Part shown: piece by piece, positions 19,036 through 26,028 of the stretch
Numbering within the stretch: position 1 is the stretch's first letter
Layout of the letters: each line of letters begins with the position of its first letter
NCBI GenBank assembly: GCA_964371655.1
Contig: CAYJOD010000058.1
Span: 1 to 39,758, forward strand
Source: CAZGSN01 sp964371655
GTDB lineage: Bacteria > Desulfobacterota > Binatia > HRBIN30
DNA length: 39,758 nt
Reading direction: 5' to 3'
Notes under the pieces: generated by a model
What the model was told of the DNA's origin: nothing
Databases searched by the model: none
The model's input: only the letters and a program-made list of their open reading frames with translations
Program-made: the position numbers and the translations under genes

Positions 19036-19165
19036 GCATAGCCCAGTGTCCGGTTTCCGGTTTCCCGTTTCCTGTTTTCCATTCGGATTTATCGACGGTC
19101 TCAGAGGGAGAGGGGAGCTGACCTTCCTCCCTCTCCCCCTGGGAGAGGGCCGGGGTGAGGGTGTT
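18916..19165. repeat. Repeat cluster overlapping the MFS 3' end
   Basis: CCTCACCCTAACCCTCTC (18920-18937) faces GGGAGAGGGCCGGGGTGAGG (19141-19160). Inside it AATGGAAAACAGGAAAC (18982-18998) pairs perfectly over 17 bases with GTTTCCTGTTTTCCATT (19067-19083). The first arms are inside the MFS coding sequence. Confidence 0.9.
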
Positions 19166-19222
19166 TGGTGAAAGTATGAGGCTCCATTTTCGTCGCGAAC
19201 TTACGACCTACGATACTAGGAG

Positions 19223-20008
19223 ATGCACGCCGTGAGACGAATCGAGGCCCCGGGCACGTGGGCGCTGCTGGCAACCTTGGGCTGCGCCGCGGTGCTGGCG
19301 ATCATCTTTGCGCAGTTCCCGTCGGCTGAGACTTGGGCTCACCTCGCACCCGGGAACTGCACCGAGTATTGCGAGCGCTACACCAGCTGCGTTCTCCCGC
19401 TCGCGCAGCGCCCGGTCATCCAACAGCCTCTCAATAGTTGGTCCAACCTCGGCTTCGTGTTCGTCGGTCTGCTGGCCATCTTCAGTCTACCGGTGGCGGG
19501 TTCGTGGCTCTTCGGTCTTTCGTGCGTCATCCTCGGCGTCGGCAGCTTCCTGTTTCACGCCTCGGTCACCTACCCATTCCAATGGCTCGACGTGGTTGGA
19601 ATGTACGTCGTCGAAGCCGCGCTCGTCGCCTGGGCGCTGCATCGCACTTGGGGCACCGCCTACAGTCGGTTGCTGCCCTTGGTGCTGATCGCCGACATCG
19701 TGCTCGCCGTGTTCAAGTGGCAGCTCAACACCATGCTGGTCATGGTAAGCATGGGAGCCGCCATTGCGGCGCTGATGGCGGTGCACGTGCGTTCCGGCCG
19801 GCAGTCGCTGCGATTCGCGCTGCTGCCGTTGCTGCTCATCGCGGTCGCCTACGGGATACGCGGCCTCGACGTGCAGAAGGTACTCTGCGTTCCCGACAGC
19901 CTGCTCTTTCAGGGGCATGCGCTCTGGCACCTGCTGTGCGCCGCGACCGTCTATCTGGCCTTTCAGTTCTTTGCGCAGCTACCGCGCCGGGCAGGAGAAC
20001 ACCCATGA
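19223..20008 (+). CDS. CREST-superfamily (alkaline ceramidase-like) membrane protein
   Basis: 261-residue membrane protein with about seven hydrophobic helices and the CREST/ceramidase signature: an early Cys/Glu-rich stretch (NCTEYCERYTSC), QPLNSWSNLGFVFVG, GSFLFHASVTYPFQWLDVVGMY and, near the end, FQGHALWHLLCA. The Ser, His, Asp and two C-terminal His are the zinc-binding set of this superfamily, whose members hydrolyse amide bonds in lipids such as ceramides. The bacterial substrate is unknown. AGGAG directly precedes the ATG; the in-frame GTG at 19232 has better spacing and may be the true start. It is flanked by repeat clusters. Confidence 0.75.
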   Translation: MHAVRRIEAPGTWALLATLGCAAVLAIIFAQFPSAETWAHLAPGNCTEYCERYTSCVLPLAQRPVIQQPLNSWSNLGFVFVGLLAIFSLPVAGSWLFGLSCVILGVGSFLFHASVTYPFQWLDVVGMYVVEAALVAWALHRTWGTAYSRLLPLVLIADIVLAVFKWQLNTMLVMVSMGAAIAALMAVHVRSGRQSLRFALLPLLLIAVAYGIRGLDVQKVLCVPDSLLFQGHALWHLLCAATVYLAFQFFAQLPRRAGEHP

Positions 20009-20034
20009 ATCACGGTTATCTCGAAACATGAGTC

Positions 20035-20118
20035 GCCCGGGCGCGCAGCCGCGCGCCCCTACGAAACACCGAGGAAGACCGCGTGGCGTAGGGGTGCGCG
20101 GCTGCGCGCCCTGCCAGG
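20035..20118. repeat. Inverted repeat pair, GGGCGCGCAGCCGCGCGCCC family
   Basis: GGGCGCGCAGCCGCGCGCCC (20039-20058) faces TAGGGGTGCGCGGCTGCGCG and CCC (about 20087-20111). This is the same family as at 3770-3872, here between convergent genes, where it could end transcripts from both sides. Confidence 0.85.
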
Positions 20119-20178
20119 CGTGACGCACCCTCTCACGGTCGCGACCCCGGTCGACAGGCGCAGGTGTGATGCCGGCGG

Positions 20179-20940
20179 CTACGCCAGCGAATGACCGCCG
20201 TCGACGTACAGCGTCGTCCCGGTGACGTAACTGCTGGCGTCGGAGGCCAGGAAGACCGCGGCCCCTTGCAGCTCGTGCAATTCGCCGAGGCGCCGGATGG
20301 GGAGCTCGGAAATGAAACGCTGGCCGCGCTTGGAAGTGAAGAACTCGTCATTCATGTCGGTGCGGAAGTAGCCTGGGCAGAGTGCGTTCACATGCACGCC
20401 GTCGCGAATCCATTCGAGGGCGAGCGTGCGCGTGAGCTGCACCAGCGCGGCCTTGCTCGCCGCGTAGGCGGAGAGGGAGCGGGCGACGCGAGTCGCCATC
20501 ACCGAGGCAACGTTGATGACCTTACCCGAACGCTGCCGGATCATGTGCGGCCCGACGTGCTTGCAGCACAGCATCGGTCCGCTCAGGTTCACGGCCAGGA
20601 CTCGATCCCAGTACTCGCGATCCATTTCGACGACGCTGTGGGTTTCTCCGATCCCGGCGTTGTTGACGAGGATGTCGATACGGCCGAAGTGTTCGAGAAC
20701 CTTTGCCGCCATCGCCGCCACGCTGGTTTCCTGGGTGACGTCCGCCGGTACCGGCAGCACCCGACGTCCGCTTCGTCGCAAATCACTCGCCGCCGCATCG
20801 AGCTCGACGGCGGTGCGGCTGACGATCGCCAGGTCGGCTCCCGCCTCGGCCAATGCCGCAGCAATTGCCTTCCCCAACCCTTTGCTCGCCCCGGTCACCA
20901 GCGCCACGCGCCCGCTCAGATCAAACCAGTTCGCCGCCAT
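20179..20940 (-). CDS. Short-chain dehydrogenase/reductase (FabG-like)
   Basis: 253-residue classical SDR using NAD(P)H. It has the TGASKGLG nucleotide loop, DV after the third strand (PADVTQET), the NNAG motif, catalytic Ser in NVASVMA, Y-x3-K in YAASKAALVQ, and PGYFRTDMN. The closing VTGTTLYVDGGHSLA is typical of 3-oxoacyl-ACP reductase or gluconate 5-dehydrogenase-type enzymes. ATG 20940 (MAANWFDLSG) was chosen because residues before it in the longer frame are unlike the family. It is divergent from the thiolase-like/DUF35 pair, which suggests but does not prove a shared acyl-CoA pathway. Confidence 0.9.
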   Translation of the reverse strand: MAANWFDLSGRVALVTGASKGLGKAIAAALAEAGADLAIVSRTAVELDAAASDLRRSGRRVLPVPADVTQETSVAAMAAKVLEHFGRIDILVNNAGIGETHSVVEMDREYWDRVLAVNLSGPMLCCKHVGPHMIRQRSGKVINVASVMATRVARSLSAYAASKAALVQLTRTLALEWIRDGVHVNALCPGYFRTDMNDEFFTSKRGQRFISELPIRRLGELHELQGAAVFLASDASSYVTGTTLYVDGGHSLA

Positions 20941-20948
20941 GGCGGCGC

Positions 20949-20988
20949 ATGTTAGCAGGCCTTTGAAAAACACACCCGATGTGGGTGT
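20949..20988 (-). promoter_or_regulatory. Possible promoter and operator of the SDR gene
   Basis: On the minus strand a TAACAT box (20954-20949) ends eight bases before the ATG. Upstream, ACACCC (20972-20977) and GGGTGT (20983-20988) form a palindrome with a 5-base centre that would overlap the -35 region. A TetR-type operator is possible. The -35 itself is poor. Confidence 0.35.
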
Positions 20989-21072
20989 ACGCGCAAGCGT
21001 CAATGTGAATGGAAGGGCAAACACCTTCCGCCACGCTCTGGCGAGGTAGCTCAAAACTCCTCCTGGGGCTCG

Positions 21073-21145
21073 TGACTAGGAGCTGGGGGCTCGGGAAGAG
21101 CTGGAAAGACCCAAGCCCCGAGCCTCAAGCCACCAGCCCCAAGTG
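21073..21145. repeat. Inverted repeat, GGAGCTGGGGGCTCGGG family
   Basis: GACTAGGAGCTGGGGGCTCG (21073-21092) faces CCCCGAGCCTCAAGCCACCA and GCCCC (about 21116-21140), an imperfect hairpin between the divergent SDR and thiolase-like genes. The left arm resembles the flank of the G/C tract in polB. Around 21212-21235 is a GGAACTCAGCACTCAGAACG stretch of repeat-like character. Confidence 0.8.
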
Positions 21146-21239
21146 AGTTGTGAGACAGCCTCTGGCGAGCGCGGCTACACGACACCGGCAGTCCACCTAG
21201 CTTGACTCAACCCTCGGAACTCAGCACTCAGAACGCACG

Positions 21240-22406
21240 ATGAATCTGAAAGGCAAAGCCGCGATCGTTGGGCTGGGGATCACGCCGCAGGGGAAGGTGT
21301 ACGATTTCAATCACGTCGGCTTTGCCGTGGAAGCGGTACGACTGGCGTTGGACGACGCGGGCCTGACGCGCGCCGATCTCGATGGTCTGCTGGTGAATCC
21401 AGGTTTGAGCTGGAGTGATGGCGGCATGGGTTCGTTTCAGCTGCAGCAGGCGATGGGGCTGCGCGATCTGCGCCTGTCGGCGACGATGAATGCCGGCGGC
21501 GCCACGGCGTGCGCAATGATCCAGCAAGCGGTCGAAGCGATCGATGCGGGCATCTGCAACACGGTTGCGTGTGTGTTCTCCGACGCGCCGCTGAAGCCGC
21601 CGAAGTCGAAGGGCGAGGGCGCGAGCGGCGGTGCTGCGGCCTACGGCTTCGCGCGTGGGCTCGACGCGGCCTACGGACAGTTCGGCGTCAACGCGGCCTA
21701 CGCGATGGTCGCGCGTCGCCACATGCATCTCTACGGCACGACAAACGAGCACCTCGGCGCGATCGCCGTCGCCGAGCGCCAATGGGCCAACCTCAACCCC
21801 GCCGCGCAATTCCACGACACGCCGATGACGATCGACGACTACCGCCGCTCGCGTTGGGTGGTGGAACCGTTTCACCTGTTCGATTGTTGCCTGGTATCGA
21901 ACGGTGGCCTGGCGGTGATCGTAACCGCGGCGCCGCGCGCCAGGGATTTGAAGTCGGTGCCGGTGTACGTGTGCGGCATGGGGCAAGGGCATCCCGGCGG
22001 TGATCCGCTCGACACCCTCAGCTCGGGCGCGCCGCTTGCGAAGCAGACCGCCTTCAAGATGGCGGGTGTGCGCCTTGAGGACATCGACGTCGTCGAGCTC
22101 TACGACTGCTACACCTTTACCGTGCTGGTGTGCCTGGAAGATTACGGCTTCTGCAAGAAGGGCGAGGGCGGTCCGTTCGTGGCCGATGGCAAGACCGCAC
22201 CCGGCGGATCGCTGCCCCTCAACACCGGCGGCGGCCAGCTGTCCTCCTTCTACATGTGGGGCATGACCCCGGTCTCGGAAGCAGTGATTCAACTGCGCGG
22301 CAGCGGAGGCAAACGCCAGGTTTCAAATGCGAAGACCGCGCTGGTCAGCGGCAACGGCGGCATCCTCTCGACCCACTCGACGCTAATCCTTGGACGCGAC
22401 CCGTGA
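21240..22406 (+). CDS. Thiolase-like (SCP-x/lipid-transfer type) protein lacking the usual nucleophilic Cys
   Basis: 388-residue thiolase-superfamily protein. The fold is recognisable from AAIVGLGITPQG, NHVGFAVEAVRLALDDAGL, MNAGGATACAMIQQAVEAI, YAMVARRHMHLYGTTNEHLGAIA and a C-terminal NTGGGQLSSFYMWGM. At the position of the thiolase active Cys (normally CxSG/S) it has NAGG, so a normal Claisen thiolase mechanism is doubtful. Relatives without the Cys, paired with DUF35 proteins, include steroid side-chain aldolases (Ltp2-ChsH2) and, with a Cys, BbsB of toluene degradation. The DUF35 partner lies 39 bases downstream. Retro-aldol or thiolytic cleavage of a CoA ester is inferred; the substrate is unknown. 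Confidence 0.85.
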   Translation: MNLKGKAAIVGLGITPQGKVYDFNHVGFAVEAVRLALDDAGLTRADLDGLLVNPGLSWSDGGMGSFQLQQAMGLRDLRLSATMNAGGATACAMIQQAVEAIDAGICNTVACVFSDAPLKPPKSKGEGASGGAAAYGFARGLDAAYGQFGVNAAYAMVARRHMHLYGTTNEHLGAIAVAERQWANLNPAAQFHDTPMTIDDYRRSRWVVEPFHLFDCCLVSNGGLAVIVTAAPRARDLKSVPVYVCGMGQGHPGGDPLDTLSSGAPLAKQTAFKMAGVRLEDIDVVELYDCYTFTVLVCLEDYGFCKKGEGGPFVADGKTAPGGSLPLNTGGGQLSSFYMWGMTPVSEAVIQLRGSGGKRQVSNAKTALVSGNGGILSTHSTLILGRDP

Positions 22407-22445
22407 AGCGCTCCGGCGAGATACGAGATTCGAGATACGCGCCCT

Positions 22446-22841
22446 ATGAAACCCATCCCAACGATCACCCCCGAAATGAAGCCGTTCTTCGACGCCGCCA
22501 AGCGCCACGAGCTGGTCGTGCAGCGCTGCGCAGAATGCGGCACCTATCGCTTCCCGATGCGTCAGATCTGTCCGAATTGCTTGTCGTCCCAATCTGCATG
22601 GGTGAAGGTGAGCGGCGAGGGCGAGATCTATAGCTATAACGTCATGCACCAGGTCTATCACCCCGGCTTCGCCGACAGCGTTCCCTATGCCGTCGTCGTC
22701 GTGATGCTCAAGGAAGGCGCGAGGATGGTCTCCAATGTCGTTGGCGTGAAGCCCGACGAGATTCGCATCGGGATGCGCGTCCGCGCTGTGTTCGAAGATG
22801 TCTCTGCGGAAGTAACCTTGCCGAAGTTCGCGCTGGCCTAG
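22446..22841 (+). CDS. DUF35 Zn-ribbon/OB-fold acyl-CoA-binding protein
   Basis: 131-residue partner of the preceding thiolase-like protein. An N-terminal helix (TPEMKPFFDAAKRHELVVQR) leads into a rubredoxin-like zinc ribbon with C28-x2-C31 and C42-x2-C45, then an OB fold (GEGEIYSYNVMHQVYHPGF, PYAVVVVMLKEGARMVSNVVG, IRIGMRVRAVFED). Family members bind the CoA part of substrates and open the partner's active site. The 39-base gap before it carries an ACGAGATTCGAGATACG motif but no terminator, so co-transcription with the thiolase-like gene is likely. Confidence 0.92.
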   Translation: MKPIPTITPEMKPFFDAAKRHELVVQRCAECGTYRFPMRQICPNCLSSQSAWVKVSGEGEIYSYNVMHQVYHPGFADSVPYAVVVVMLKEGARMVSNVVGVKPDEIRIGMRVRAVFEDVSAEVTLPKFALA

Positions 22842-22842
22842 G

Positions 22843-22985
22843 TTCACCGCAGAGGCGCGGAGGCGCAGAGAGGACAGGATCGAGTCGAAGAAGTATGATA
22901 ACCGGAATCTTGCTTCTGGTTGGATTGAGCAAAGCGGCTTGCTTGCATCGTATTCCGTGCCTTCTCCGCGTCTCCGCGGTGAAAT
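22843..22985. repeat. Inverted pair, CACCGCAGAGGCGCGGAGGC family
   Basis: TTCACCGCAGAGGCGCGGAG with GCGCAGAGAG (22843-22872) faces CCTTCTCCGCGTCTCCGCGG with TGAAATTCTC (22960-22989). Copies recur at about 35890-35930 and 36218-36245. It lies between the DUF35 and yceH genes. Confidence 0.9.
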
Positions 22986-23004
22986 TCTCTTAGGAGTATC
23001 TACA

Positions 23005-23679
23005 ATGCCACTCGACATCCATCTCGACCCTATTGAAGCGCGCGTGTTCGGCGTGCTCATTGAGAAGGCGCTGACCACGCCCGATCAGTATCCTCTATCT
23101 CTGAACGCCGCGACAAATGCCGCCAATCAGAAGGCCAACCGCGATCCGGTCTTGAGCCTCGACGAGGATCAGGTCGCCAGCGCGTTGTATCGCCTGCAGC
23201 AGAAGTACATGGCGCGCGAGGTCTACCCCGGCCAGAGCCGTGTCACCAAGTACGTGCACAACGGCAAGGACGCTCTCGGCGTCGACATCGCCGGACTCGC
23301 GGTTCTCGCCGAGCTGCTGATGCGCGGCCCGCAAATGCCGGGCGAGCTGCGCAGCCGTGCGAGTCGGATGGCGGCGATGGAAACCCAGGAGCAACTGACC
23401 GCTGTCCTCACTCAGCTCATCGACAAAGGTTACATCCGCCGCTTGCCGCCCTCGCCCGGGGCGCGCGCCGAGCGCTACGTGCAGCTGCTCTGCCCCGATC
23501 TGCATCCACTCGAGCCAGCACCAGTGGCTTACGCATCGCGTCGCGATGACGACGATGAACCGCAAACGGCAGCCGCGGCGGGGCCGACCCTGAGCACGCG
23601 CGTCGCCGCCCTCGAAAAGGAGATCGCCGATCTGCGCGAGCAGGTGCGGGTGCTCACGGAGCGGCTGCGAGGCGCCTGA
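23005..23679 (+). CDS. YceH family protein (DUF480)
   Basis: 224-residue DUF480/YceH protein made of two winged-helix-like domains. The opening LDPIEARVFGVLIEKALTTP and YPLSLNAATNAANQK, then RVTKYVHN, LAVLAELLMRGPQMPGELRSRA and a C-terminal coiled-coil-like stretch (LEKEIADLREQVRVLTERL), follow the family order. Its function is not established; a DNA-binding regulator is usually assumed from the fold. The start is the ATG after TAGGAG (22991-22996); the longer upstream frame translates a repeat arm and is rejected. Confidence 0.88.
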   Translation: MPLDIHLDPIEARVFGVLIEKALTTPDQYPLSLNAATNAANQKANRDPVLSLDEDQVASALYRLQQKYMAREVYPGQSRVTKYVHNGKDALGVDIAGLAVLAELLMRGPQMPGELRSRASRMAAMETQEQLTAVLTQLIDKGYIRRLPPSPGARAERYVQLLCPDLHPLEPAPVAYASRRDDDDEPQTAAAAGPTLSTRVAALEKEIADLREQVRVLTERLRGA

Positions 23680-24177
23680 TCTTAGCCGGCGCGCCTGAGC
23701 CAGAACGGCCAGCAAGGAATCATCCGCAGATGACACCGATGACGCAGATGCTGCCTTCCAAGCCATTCTTTCGGACGAGCCTTATCTGCGTTCATCTGCG
23801 TCATCTGCGGATTCCTTCTCTTGCTTCTGCAACCCTCCGTAGCTCGCAACGCTCACAGGCCGGGTAGGGGCAAGAGAGCAGAGGGGAGACAACCTGCTTG
23901 TCCGTTCACGGCAATGGCCCTCACCCCTTCACGTCGGTTCCGATCCATCGTCGCAGCAATTGCACTACGCGCGCGACATGTGATACGCCGCCGAGCATCG
24001 TGGTCAGGATAGTCGACGGGTTTGCTTGTAGACCCGTCGCGAGAGAAGTGGACGATGTAGACACCATGGAGAGATCGGTGTTCGCTGTAGAAAATCGATC
24101 GTTGATCCGGATGTGGCAAGTCATAGGCCGACCGCGCCGGCCGGGCGAAGAGAATTAGGCCGACCGGCTTAGTTCGT
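23680..24177. repeat. Intergenic region with ATCCGCAGATGACAC repeats and a hairpin
   Basis: ATCATCCGCAGATGACACCG with ATGACGCAGATG (23719-23750) faces GCGTTCATCTGCGTCATCTG and CGGATTCC (23790-23817). At 24014-24039, CGACGGGT and ACCCGTCG form a perfect 8-bp stem with a 10-base loop. Short reading frames exist on both strands but none has coding character that I trust, so no gene is called here. Confidence 0.7.
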
Positions 24178-24867
24178 GTTAGCCCAATTCGCATCGGGAG
24201 GTAGTTCGAATGCCAGCACAGGGGAGATCGAAGATTGCACAATGCCCCAATCCGAAATGTGGCAAGGCGATATGGAGCGATCATCTGAACTCCTGGTGCA
24301 TAGAGTGCGGGGAACCACTTCCAGAACCTATTCGCAGTCTTGTTCCACATCTGCAGCAGCTGAAAGCGGAGGCTGGTCGGGAGAGAGCAAGCCTCTCCGT
24401 GGCTAGCGACGATGGTTATCGATCGACGTACAAGACCGCTCGCGGCATGGCGGAGTTGATGTCGTCTATTGGCTGGCTCTCGGTTGCCGTTGCGGGCGTG
24501 ATCCTTCTGATGGCCATGTCGCAAGGCGCTGGGTTTGTTTTCGTGGCGATGGCCCCAGCGTTGGGCGTCGCTTTGGGCGGTTTCTTGCTCGTAAGCATGG
24601 GCCAACTGACTCGAGCAGCAGTCGACACTGCTGACCACACTGGTGCTATCCTCTCGATTCTGACCACCGCACAGAACCTGTCGATCACTGCAGCCCCAAC
24701 CGGAAAGGAATCAACGCAGGTCGATGGCTCGCAAGAAATGAAGTGATGCTCATGACTGAGGTCGGGACAGCGATGGCGCGATGGTCTAACTTGGCCGCTG
24801 CACCGGACCGCGCGGCACTGGCGCTCTGTTTCACCGCTGCGCCGCGGGTGACCGGCAGCCGTTTGGC
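24178..24867 (+). mobile_element. Possible integron-type gene cassette with degenerate attC
   Basis: GTTAGCC (24178-24184), close to the GTTRRRY core site, lies 26 bases before the zinc-ribbon membrane gene. After that gene GTCTAAC (24784-24790) fits the RYYYAAC end of attC exactly; it is followed by an imperfect palindrome (GGCCGCTGCACCGGACCGCG against CCGCGGGTGACCGGCAGCCG) ending in GTTTGGC (24861-24867), one base off GTTRRRY. Order and spacing fit a cassette, but the palindrome is degenerate and no integrase is in the window. Confidence 0.28.
24210..24746 (+). CDS. Zinc-ribbon membrane protein, uncharacterised
   Basis: 178 residues. The start is fixed by GGGAGG (24196-24201) eight bases before the ATG. 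The N-terminal zinc ribbon has CPNPKC (C12, C17) and CIEC (C30, C33). A linker rich in charged residues is followed by two membrane helices (about 83-105 and 108-130: SIGWLSVAVAGVILLMAM; FVFVAMAPALGVALGGFLLV). The tail is soluble. It resembles many small zinc-ribbon plus transmembrane proteins of unknown role. It may sit inside a former integron cassette. Base composition is somewhat lower in GC than that of the housekeeping genes. Confidence 0.65.
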   Translation: MPAQGRSKIAQCPNPKCGKAIWSDHLNSWCIECGEPLPEPIRSLVPHLQQLKAEAGRERASLSVASDDGYRSTYKTARGMAELMSSIGWLSVAVAGVILLMAMSQGAGFVFVAMAPALGVALGGFLLVSMGQLTRAAVDTADHTGAILSILTTAQNLSITAAPTGKESTQVDGSQEMK

Positions 24868-24917
24868 TTGGCCCAAGGGCGCACTATGATTGGCACCTGT
24901 GCTAAGCTCGCGTCTGG

Positions 24918-25400
24918 ATGAAACCGCGGGTCTACGTTGAGACGACAGTACCGAGCTTCTATTTCGAGGTTCGTACGGAACCTGAAATGGTTGCGCGCCG
25001 TGATTGGACGCGACAATGGTGGGAGCGAGCAAGCGTCGATTGTGAGTTGGTTACAAGCGTTCCGGTTGTGGACGAACTCGAGCGTGGCGACTTCCCGAGT
25101 CGTGATGAATGCCTTCGCCTCATAGCTCCACTGCCCCTTCTTGCGGTCGAGCCGGCCATTCTAGAAATTGTGCAGACATACATAGCTCGCAAGGTTATGC
25201 CACGGGATCCAGTCGGCGATGCGTTGCACCTGGCGGTTGCGTCTCACCACCGGTGCGACTTTCTTGCTACGTGGAATTGCAAACACTTGGCGAATGCCAA
25301 CAAGTTTGCCCATATTCGGAGAGTCAACACGCTCCTTGGCCTGCTTGTGCCCATCCTCGTCACGCCGCTGGAGCTTCTGGAGGCCAACGATGAAGAGTGA
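24918..25400 (+). CDS. PIN-domain toxin, VapC-like
   Basis: 160-residue PIN-domain protein of the branch beginning with VYVETTVPSFY and containing a later GDALHLAVA and FLATWNCKHLANA, a recognisable set in stand-alone bacterial PIN toxins. Acidic residues E8, the E-rich VVDELERGDF and the Asp of GDALHLA fit the metal site. A TATGAT box (24885-24890) and TAAGCT (24903-24908) lie upstream; there is no ribosome-binding site. Its last 11 bases overlap a small downstream gene that looks like its antitoxin, so the order is toxin first. GC is near 50% in places, clearly below the flanks, suggesting acquisition. Confidence 0.82.
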   Translation: MKPRVYVETTVPSFYFEVRTEPEMVARRDWTRQWWERASVDCELVTSVPVVDELERGDFPSRDECLRLIAPLPLLAVEPAILEIVQTYIARKVMPRDPVGDALHLAVASHHRCDFLATWNCKHLANANKFAHIRRVNTLLGLLVPILVTPLELLEANDEE

Positions 25401-25605
25401 TCCCGCAATCAAACGAACCCGCGACGCGCGACAGCAGATCTCTTCAAGTGTTGGCGATGATCCCGTGAGAATGGTGGAATATTACATAGCGATACAGGGC
25501 CGATTTGGTGCTCGCCTCCGTCGTGGGCCGAGCCACGTGCCCGCTGATGACACGCCGGCAGAAGATCAGCTTGCAGCGGACGCGCAAGAAGATGTGCGCC
25601 GCTGA
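25390..25605 (+). CDS. Small partner of the PIN toxin, probable antitoxin
   Basis: 71-residue protein starting inside the PIN gene (11-base overlap), which implies translational coupling. DPAIKRTRDARQQISSSVGD followed by DPVRMVEYYIAIQGRFGARL matches the general pattern of short helical proteins that follow this PIN branch (x-IRxxRxxIS...G.D...L..YY). There is no classical DNA-binding fold. The C-terminus is acidic. The antitoxin role is inferred from position and size. Confidence 0.65.
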   Translation: MKSDPAIKRTRDARQQISSSVGDDPVRMVEYYIAIQGRFGARLRRGPSHVPADDTPAEDQLAADAQEDVRR

Positions 25606-25809
25606 AGGTCAGCGGCGCCGTCAAGAGGCTCGCGGCCGCGTTTGTAAGGGCAGCGGGGCTTGCCTCATCTTTTTGGGACCTGAGGGAGTAGCGACTACTT
25701 GGTCCATTTGCAGGTGCGAATGGTGTCTTTCGGGCAGCGTTCCCCCTGTATGGGGATCGATGCTAACTCGCAATTTGCAGTGGCTACTGAAGGGTGCAAT
25801 GCTGAGCCT

Positions 25810-26025
25810 ATGAATACGCCCCTGAGTGCTCAGGATCTTTGGCCACTGCTCCTCAAGTTACCGCACGATGAGCAGCTGCGTCTTGCCAAGCTAGCGTTGT
25901 GCGCCGCCTCGGGCGGTGGCCGGGAGGACGCTCGTGCGTATCGGACTGCGCCACCCACGGCGGATGAGTTCTCGGTTGCCGACAACGCTCTGGCCTGGGA
26001 AGGCGAGGGCTGGGACGAGTACTGA
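25810..26025 (+). CDS. Antitoxin-like protein upstream of the MazF-type toxin
   Basis: 71-residue protein. LSAQDLWPLLLKLPHDEQLRLAKLAL is a helical segment common in small antitoxins, followed by an acidic tail (DNALAWEGEGWDEY) suited to covering a basic toxin. The stop lies three bases before the toxin start. The ATG was chosen over longer frames because upstream codons look non-coding; no clear ribosome-binding site is seen. The preceding ~200 bases hold no recognisable gene. Confidence 0.65.
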   Translation: MNTPLSAQDLWPLLLKLPHDEQLRLAKLALCAASGGGREDARAYRTAPPTADEFSVADNALAWEGEGWDEY

Positions 26026-26028
26026 TCG

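Noticed and set aside
22939..23004. N-terminal extension of YceH
   Set aside because: Translates an arm of the CACCGCAGAGGC repeat; a ribosome-binding site marks ATG 23005.
23853..24124. Minus-strand frames in the yceH downstream gap
   Set aside because: No domain, no ribosome-binding site and composition not clearly coding; left as non-coding.
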